NCBI GenBank assembly: GCA_046347195.1
Contig: JAXMGQ010000022.1
Location: 1-64,000 of the forward strand
Origin: TMP-86 sp046347195
GTDB lineage: Bacteria; Pseudomonadota; Gammaproteobacteria; Steroidobacterales; Steroidobacteraceae
DNA: 64,000 nucleotides
Direction: 5' to 3'
Part shown: positions 60,120 to 64,000 of the stretch, piece after piece
How the letters are laid out: each line of letters begins with the position of its first letter
Numbering within the stretch: position 1 is the stretch's first letter
Notes under the pieces: generated by a model
Told to the model about the DNA's origin: nothing
Database searches by the model: none
What the model saw: only the letters and a program-made list of their open reading frames with translations
Translations under genes and position numbers: made by a program

Positions 60120-61541
60120 CTAATCCTCGCGGGTGACGCGCAACAACTCCTCGAGCGTGGTCTCGCCCGCGAGCACCTTGGCGCGCCCGTCATCGCGGAT
60201 GCTGGGGCTCGCGGTGCGCGCGTAGCGCTCCAGCTCCTGCTCGGAGGAACCATCGTGGATCATGGTGCGCATGTGGTCATCGACCGCGATCAGCTCGTAG
60301 ATGCCGGTGCGGCCGCGATAGCCACTGCCCGGTTCGGAACTCGGACGGTAGAGCGTCACCGCTTCCTCGTTGGGTCCCAGGTTCAGCAGCCGGCGCTCGT
60401 ACTCGCCGGCCTTGAAGGGCTGGCGAGTGTCGGGATTGAGCACGCGCACCAGGCGCTGCGCCAGCACGCCGATGAGCGAGGAGGAAAGCAGGAAGGGCTC
60501 GATGCCCATGTCGCGCAGGCGTGTCACCGCGCCCACGGCGGTGTTGGTGTGGAGCGTGGAGAGCACCAGGTGGCCGGTGAGGCTCGCCTGCACCGCGATC
60601 TGCGCGGTCTCGAGGTCGCGGATCTCGCCCACCATCACCACATCGGGGTCCTGTCGCAGGATGGCGCGCAGGCCGCGCGCGAAGGTCATCTCCACCTTGG
60701 TGTTGACCTGGGTCTGGCCGATGCCGTCGATGTAGTACTCGATCGGGTCCTCGACGGTCATGATGTTGCGCGTGTTGTCGTTGATGCGCTCCAGCGCCGC
60801 GTACAGCGTCGTGGTCTTGCCCGAGCCTGTGGGACCGGTCACGAGGATGATGCCGTGCGGCTTGTGGATGATCTCGTCCATGGTGTCGCGCGTGCGCGGA
60901 TCCATGCCCAGCGCGCCCAGGTCGAGTCGTCCGGCCTGCTTGTCGAGCAGTCGCAGCACCACGCGCTCGCCATGGCCGGACGGGAGCGTGGAGACGCGCA
61001 CGTCCACGGCGCGCCCCGCGATGCGCAGGCTGATGCGCCCGTCCTGCGGCAGCCGGCGCTCGGCGATGTCGAGCTTGGACATGACCTTGATGCGCGAGAC
61101 CACCAGCGGCGCCACGGCCCGCTTGGTCTGCAGCACCTCGCGCAGCACGCCATCGACGCGGAAACGGATCACCAGCCGGTTCTCATAGGGCTCGATATGG
61201 ATGTCCGAGCCGTTTTCCTTGACCGCCTGGGTCAGCAGCGCGTTGATCAGCCGGATGATCGGCGCCTCGTCATCGCTCTCCAGCAGGTCCGAGGTCTCCG
61301 GAATGCCTTCGGCCAGGTGCGCAAGATCTGTGTTGTCGTCCAGCCCCTCGAGCATCTGCATGGCGACGCCAGAGCCCGCTTCATAGGCCCGGCGCAGCAT
61401 CTCGTCGAACTCAGGGGCGGACACCCGCGTGACCTTCAGCGGCAGGCGCATGAAACGCCGCACCTCGGCCAGGCTCTGCGGCGTCACGTGAGGCCGGCAC
61501 ACCACATCCGCCGAGCCCTCCAGCACCCCACGCACCAGCAC
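60120..61541 (-). CDS. gspE: Type II secretion ATPase GspE (start unresolved, zinc Cys absent)
   Basis: GspE is the hexameric ATPase that drives pseudopilus assembly. Walker A (GPTGSGKTTTLYAALERIND), the Asp box (TVEDPIEYY), Walker B (DPDVVMVGEIRDLETA) and the His box (LSTLHTNTAVGAVTRL) are intact. The CxxC...CxxC zinc module is missing: the first pair reads NPDT and the second region reads RPSSEPGSGYRGR. The first standard start in the open frame is GTG 61541, giving 473 residues. Conserved-looking sequence (LEPVERKLSFPFAKRHG) is open further upstream to a TAG at 61598-61596. A GTG at 61607 lies just before that TAG. The true start may be a CTG at 61592, or the TAG is a sequence error. Confidence 0.9.
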   Translation of the reverse strand: MLVRGVLEGSADVVCRPHVTPQSLAEVRRFMRLPLKVTRVSAPEFDEMLRRAYEAGSGVAMQMLEGLDDNTDLAHLAEGIPETSDLLESDDEAPIIRLINALLTQAVKENGSDIHIEPYENRLVIRFRVDGVLREVLQTKRAVAPLVVSRIKVMSKLDIAERRLPQDGRISLRIAGRAVDVRVSTLPSGHGERVVLRLLDKQAGRLDLGALGMDPRTRDTMDEIIHKPHGIILVTGPTGSGKTTTLYAALERINDNTRNIMTVEDPIEYYIDGIGQTQVNTKVEMTFARGLRAILRQDPDVVMVGEIRDLETAQIAVQASLTGHLVLSTLHTNTAVGAVTRLRDMGIEPFLLSSSLIGVLAQRLVRVLNPDTRQPFKAGEYERRLLNLGPNEEAVTLYRPSSEPGSGYRGRTGIYELIAVDDHMRTMIHDGSSEQELERYARTASPSIRDDGRAKVLAGETTLEELLRVTRED

Positions 61542-61609
61542 GCCGTGGCGCTTGGCGAAGGGGAAGGAGAGCTTGCGCTCGACCGGTTCCAGGAGCTAGG
61601 CGTTCACGG

Positions 61610-63751
61610 CTACGGGCTCGGCGGCTCGGTCGCCGGCGGCTTGGCGGCCTCGGGCGTGGTGCTCGCCGGGGCCGCCGAGGGCCCCGAGGCGGGCGCCGTG
61701 TCCGGGCCGGGTGTCGGCGCCGTCACGCCGGGCTTGGCCGGGCCCGCCGGCGGCAGGGACACGGGCGGTGTGGGCGGCAGCACCGGCAATACCGGCTGGC
61801 GCTCACCGGGCAGCAGCGTGATGCCCTTGCCCTGGTCGCGCTGCTGGTTGCGCATGAAGTTGTACTTGTCGCCCGTGGCGATGGCGGTCTCGGCGCCATC
61901 GCGCAGGATCTTCGGCCGGATGAAGACCATCAGGTTCTTCTTCTGGCGCGAGCCGCTGCGCGACTTGAACAGTTCGCCCAGCAGCGGGATGCGGCCGAGG
62001 AAGGGCACACGCGACTGGCTCTCGCTCACGGTGTCCGAGATCAGGCCGCCCAGCACCACGATGCCGCCGTCCTCGATCAGCACGGTTGTCTTGATGGATC
62101 GCTTGATCGTGGAGATGTCGGCCGAGTCCTGGAGCTTTGCGCCGGGCGCGGAATCCTCCTGCTCGATCTTCATCGTCACTGAATCCCCCAGGTTGATCTG
62201 GGGAGTGACCTTGAGAATGGTGCCCAGTTCCTGGCGCTGGATGGTCTGGAAGGGGTTCACGCCGCTGCTCGACTGGCTGTTGGTGCTGGCGTAGGAGCCG
62301 GTGATCAACGGCACATCGGTGGTGACCTTCACCTCTGCTTCCTGGTTGTCCATGGTGGTCAGCGTGGGCGTGGAGATGACGTTGCTCGAGCCATCGCTGC
62401 GCAGCGCCTGCAGGATCGCGGCGAAATTGGTGCCGCTGTCCTTGTTGTAGCGTCCCACGGCAAGCGTGGCGCCCGTGCCCAGCACCTTGCTGGTGAGGCC
62501 CGCAGCATTGCCGGTTGCGGCTGCGCCGATCAGATCGACGATGCTGGCGCCGCTTCCGGGCAGGTTGGATACGGCACCGGGGACCGCTGTGTTGCCCTGG
62601 CCATACACGGCCCATTGCACGCCGAGGTTCGAGGACTTGTTCGCATCCACCTCGACGATGATGGCCTCGACCTCGACCTGTGCGCGGCGGATGTCGAGCT
62701 TGTCGATCACCGCCATCAGCGAGCGCATGATCTTCGGCGGCGCGGTGATGATGAGCGCGTTGGTCGCGGGGTCCGCCCAGATGGTGGCGCTGGAATCCAG
62801 GTTGGCGGCGCCGGCGGCGTTGGAGGTGGCGCCTGCCTGTGCCTTGGCCGTGGCGGTGGCCTGGCCCTTCAACTTCTCGGCGATCTTCTCCGCATCGGCG
62901 TAGCGCAGGTAGCGCACCTGCGTGTCACCGCCGGACTCGAGCGGGGTGTCGAGGTTGACGATCAGCGCCTTCAGGCGCAGCCGCTGGGCCTTCTCACCGC
63001 TGATCAGCACGCTGTTGGTGCGCTCGTCGGCGACCATCTTCACCGCACCACCGCCGCCGCCTTCGCCACCCTGGGCCTGGTAAAGCTGGTTGACGATGCG
63101 CACGATCTCGTTGGCGCTCGCGTTCTGCAACAGCACCACATCGACCGGATCATCGCCGGCCTCGTCCATGCGCCGGATGATGCGCACGATGCGGTTCACG
63201 TTGTTCGCCCGGTCCGAGATGATCAGCATGTTGCCGCCCGGATAGGCGGCGAGGTGCCCGTATTGCGGGATCAGCGGGCGCAGCAGCGGCACCAGCTGCG
63301 CCGCGTTCACGTTCTTCATCGTGATGATCTGCGTGACGATCTCGTCCGAGGAGGAGTTCAAGCTGTTCGGCAGGTCATTGGCCGGCAACTGGCGCGCGTC
63401 GGTGTTCGGGACGATCTTGATCACCTTGCCGGCCGGGACCGCCACGTAGCCGTACACCTGCAGCACCGACAGGAAGGCTTCGTAGAACGCCTGCGGCGAC
63501 ATCGGCGTGGCCGACAGCATGGTCACCTTGGCGTTGACCCGCGGGTCGATGATGAAGTTCTTGCCGGTGACCTCGCTGACCGCCTGGATGATCTGGCTCA
63601 GGTCGGCGTCCTTGTAATTGGGCGTGATGGTCGCCTGCTCCTGCGAGTGCGCCATGCCGGCACCGCCCGCCAGGGCGAGGCCCAGCGCCAGGCTGATTGC
63701 GAGTCGGCTCAGCCGGCGGCGGGCCGGCGAAGGTGGGTTGGGTCTGTGCAT
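61610..63751 (-). CDS. gspD: Type II secretion system secretin GspD
   Basis: GspD forms the outer-membrane secretin channel. The 713-residue protein has a signal peptide (ending MAHSQ), the N0 domain (ITPNYKDADLSQIIQAVSEV), three N1-N3 repeats (VNRIVRIIRRMDEAGDD; EIVRIVNQLY) and the secretin domain with the signature VPFLGRIPLLGELFKS. It ends in a 65-residue Pro/Ala-rich tail. ATG 63751 gives a proper signal peptide; a longer reading to 63862 runs into gspC in another frame. There is no lipobox. Confidence 0.95.
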   Translation of the reverse strand: MHRPNPPSPARRRLSRLAISLALGLALAGGAGMAHSQEQATITPNYKDADLSQIIQAVSEVTGKNFIIDPRVNAKVTMLSATPMSPQAFYEAFLSVLQVYGYVAVPAGKVIKIVPNTDARQLPANDLPNSLNSSSDEIVTQIITMKNVNAAQLVPLLRPLIPQYGHLAAYPGGNMLIISDRANNVNRIVRIIRRMDEAGDDPVDVVLLQNASANEIVRIVNQLYQAQGGEGGGGGAVKMVADERTNSVLISGEKAQRLRLKALIVNLDTPLESGGDTQVRYLRYADAEKIAEKLKGQATATAKAQAGATSNAAGAANLDSSATIWADPATNALIITAPPKIMRSLMAVIDKLDIRRAQVEVEAIIVEVDANKSSNLGVQWAVYGQGNTAVPGAVSNLPGSGASIVDLIGAAATGNAAGLTSKVLGTGATLAVGRYNKDSGTNFAAILQALRSDGSSNVISTPTLTTMDNQEAEVKVTTDVPLITGSYASTNSQSSSGVNPFQTIQRQELGTILKVTPQINLGDSVTMKIEQEDSAPGAKLQDSADISTIKRSIKTTVLIEDGGIVVLGGLISDTVSESQSRVPFLGRIPLLGELFKSRSGSRQKKNLMVFIRPKILRDGAETAIATGDKYNFMRNQQRDQGKGITLLPGERQPVLPVLPPTPPVSLPPAGPAKPGVTAPTPGPDTAPASGPSAAPASTTPEAAKPPATEPPSP

Positions 63752-63794
63752 TGTGAAACTCGTCCAAGTGCGAACCGGGTGGCGCCCGGGCCCG

Positions 63795-64000
63795 CTATTC
63801 GTTGGTGTCCTCTTCCGCAGGAGCCGTCTGTGCCGGCGGCTGCGGGGGTGCAGCACCTGCATCGATCTCCAGCTCCCTGGATGCCTGTTGAGCCACGTTC
63901 GCGATGTTCAGCGTTATATCCTGCTTCTGGCCGCCGCGTTCGACGGTGATGGTCGCCCGGTCCGAACTCGACAGGGTGTTCAGGACCTCCTGGCTGCGCT
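63795..64000 (-). CDS. gspC: Type II secretion protein GspC, C-terminal end (partial)
   Basis: The frame enters from the right edge and stops at TAG 63797-63795, giving 68 residues. SQEVLNTLSSSDRATITVERG and GQKQDITLNIANV match the PDZ-like end of GspC. A Pro/Ala-rich and acidic tail (PAQTAPAEEDTNE) follows. Its place before gspD fits the usual C-D-E-F order. The rest of the gene lies outside the window. Confidence 0.85.
   Translation of the reverse strand, partial: RSQEVLNTLSSSDRATITVERGGQKQDITLNIANVAQQASRELEIDAGAAPPQPPAQTAPAEEDTNE

Overview
The window is about 64 kb of GC-rich chromosome from a gammaproteobacterium. Gene order and protein sequences recall the Xanthomonadales/Nevskiales/Steroidobacterales side of the class, but this is inferred by reading and not from a tree. 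Almost all of it is dense core-genome DNA. Many genes overlap their neighbour by four bases (ATGA, GTGA or TTGA). No insertion sequence, prophage, CRISPR array, rRNA or tRNA gene was seen.

Layout. 1-5.3 kb: end of an unknown gene, recJ, prfB (with its programmed frameshift), lysS, murI. 5.4-10.7 kb: ygfZ, then a succinate dehydrogenase block with an SDHAF4-like gene, sdhC-D-A-B, sdhE and ygfX. 10.7-13.4 kb: envelope stress genes rpoE-rseA-rseB and a glutaredoxin-like gene, led by a sigma-E-type promoter. 13.5-14.6 kb: a small accessory XRE regulator/nucleotidyltransferase pair on the minus strand. 14.9-25.7 kb: lepA, lepB, a DUF4845 gene, rnc, era, recO, pdxJ, acpS, a PolB-like exonuclease, rlmD, nagZ and a LOV-like PAS/GGDEF protein. 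25.7-33.4 kb: mfd, a small secreted protein, the lipoprotein exporter genes (lolC/E, lolD) and a DUF2062 protein. 33.4-40.6 kb: comEC, exbB, exbD, msbA, lpxK, a Trm112-like gene and kdsB (lipid A and Kdo supply). 40.6-48.3 kb: a quinone oxidoreductase, an outer-membrane-like protein, a low-molecular-weight phosphatase, a DUF4184 protein, rne, rluC and maf. 48.3-52.9 kb: rpmF-plsX-fabH, an L,D-transpeptidase, an unknown secreted protein with an internal duplication, and an alanine-rich lipoprotein. 53-58.8 kb: a Tat-exported spermidine-dehydrogenase-like flavoprotein divergent from a TonB-dependent receptor, then lexA with SOS boxes and a small acidic protein. 58.9-64 kb: type II secretion genes gspF, gspE, gspD and the end of gspC on the minus strand.

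Six normally intact genes (recJ, the exonuclease, rlmD, nagZ, mfd, msbA) carry frameshifts as sequenced. Several would be repaired by restoring one C next to existing Cs, and msbA is normally essential. Base-call or assembly error, for example in a metagenome-assembled genome, is therefore more likely than decay.

The most notable non-routine features are: (i) the LOV-like PAS/GGDEF protein that has lost both the photoactive Cys and the GGDEF site; (ii) the XRE/nucleotidyltransferase pair with an 8+8 bp palindrome over a probably leaderless start, placed where a mucD/degP gene often sits; (iii) the L,D-transpeptidase, duplicated secreted protein and C-terminal-Lys lipoprotein cluster; (iv) a ComEC whose metallo-beta-lactamase domain has lost its metal ligands; (v) a GspE without the usual four Cys and with an in-frame stop near the expected start. 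Function names rest on recognised motifs and synteny. No database search was run.
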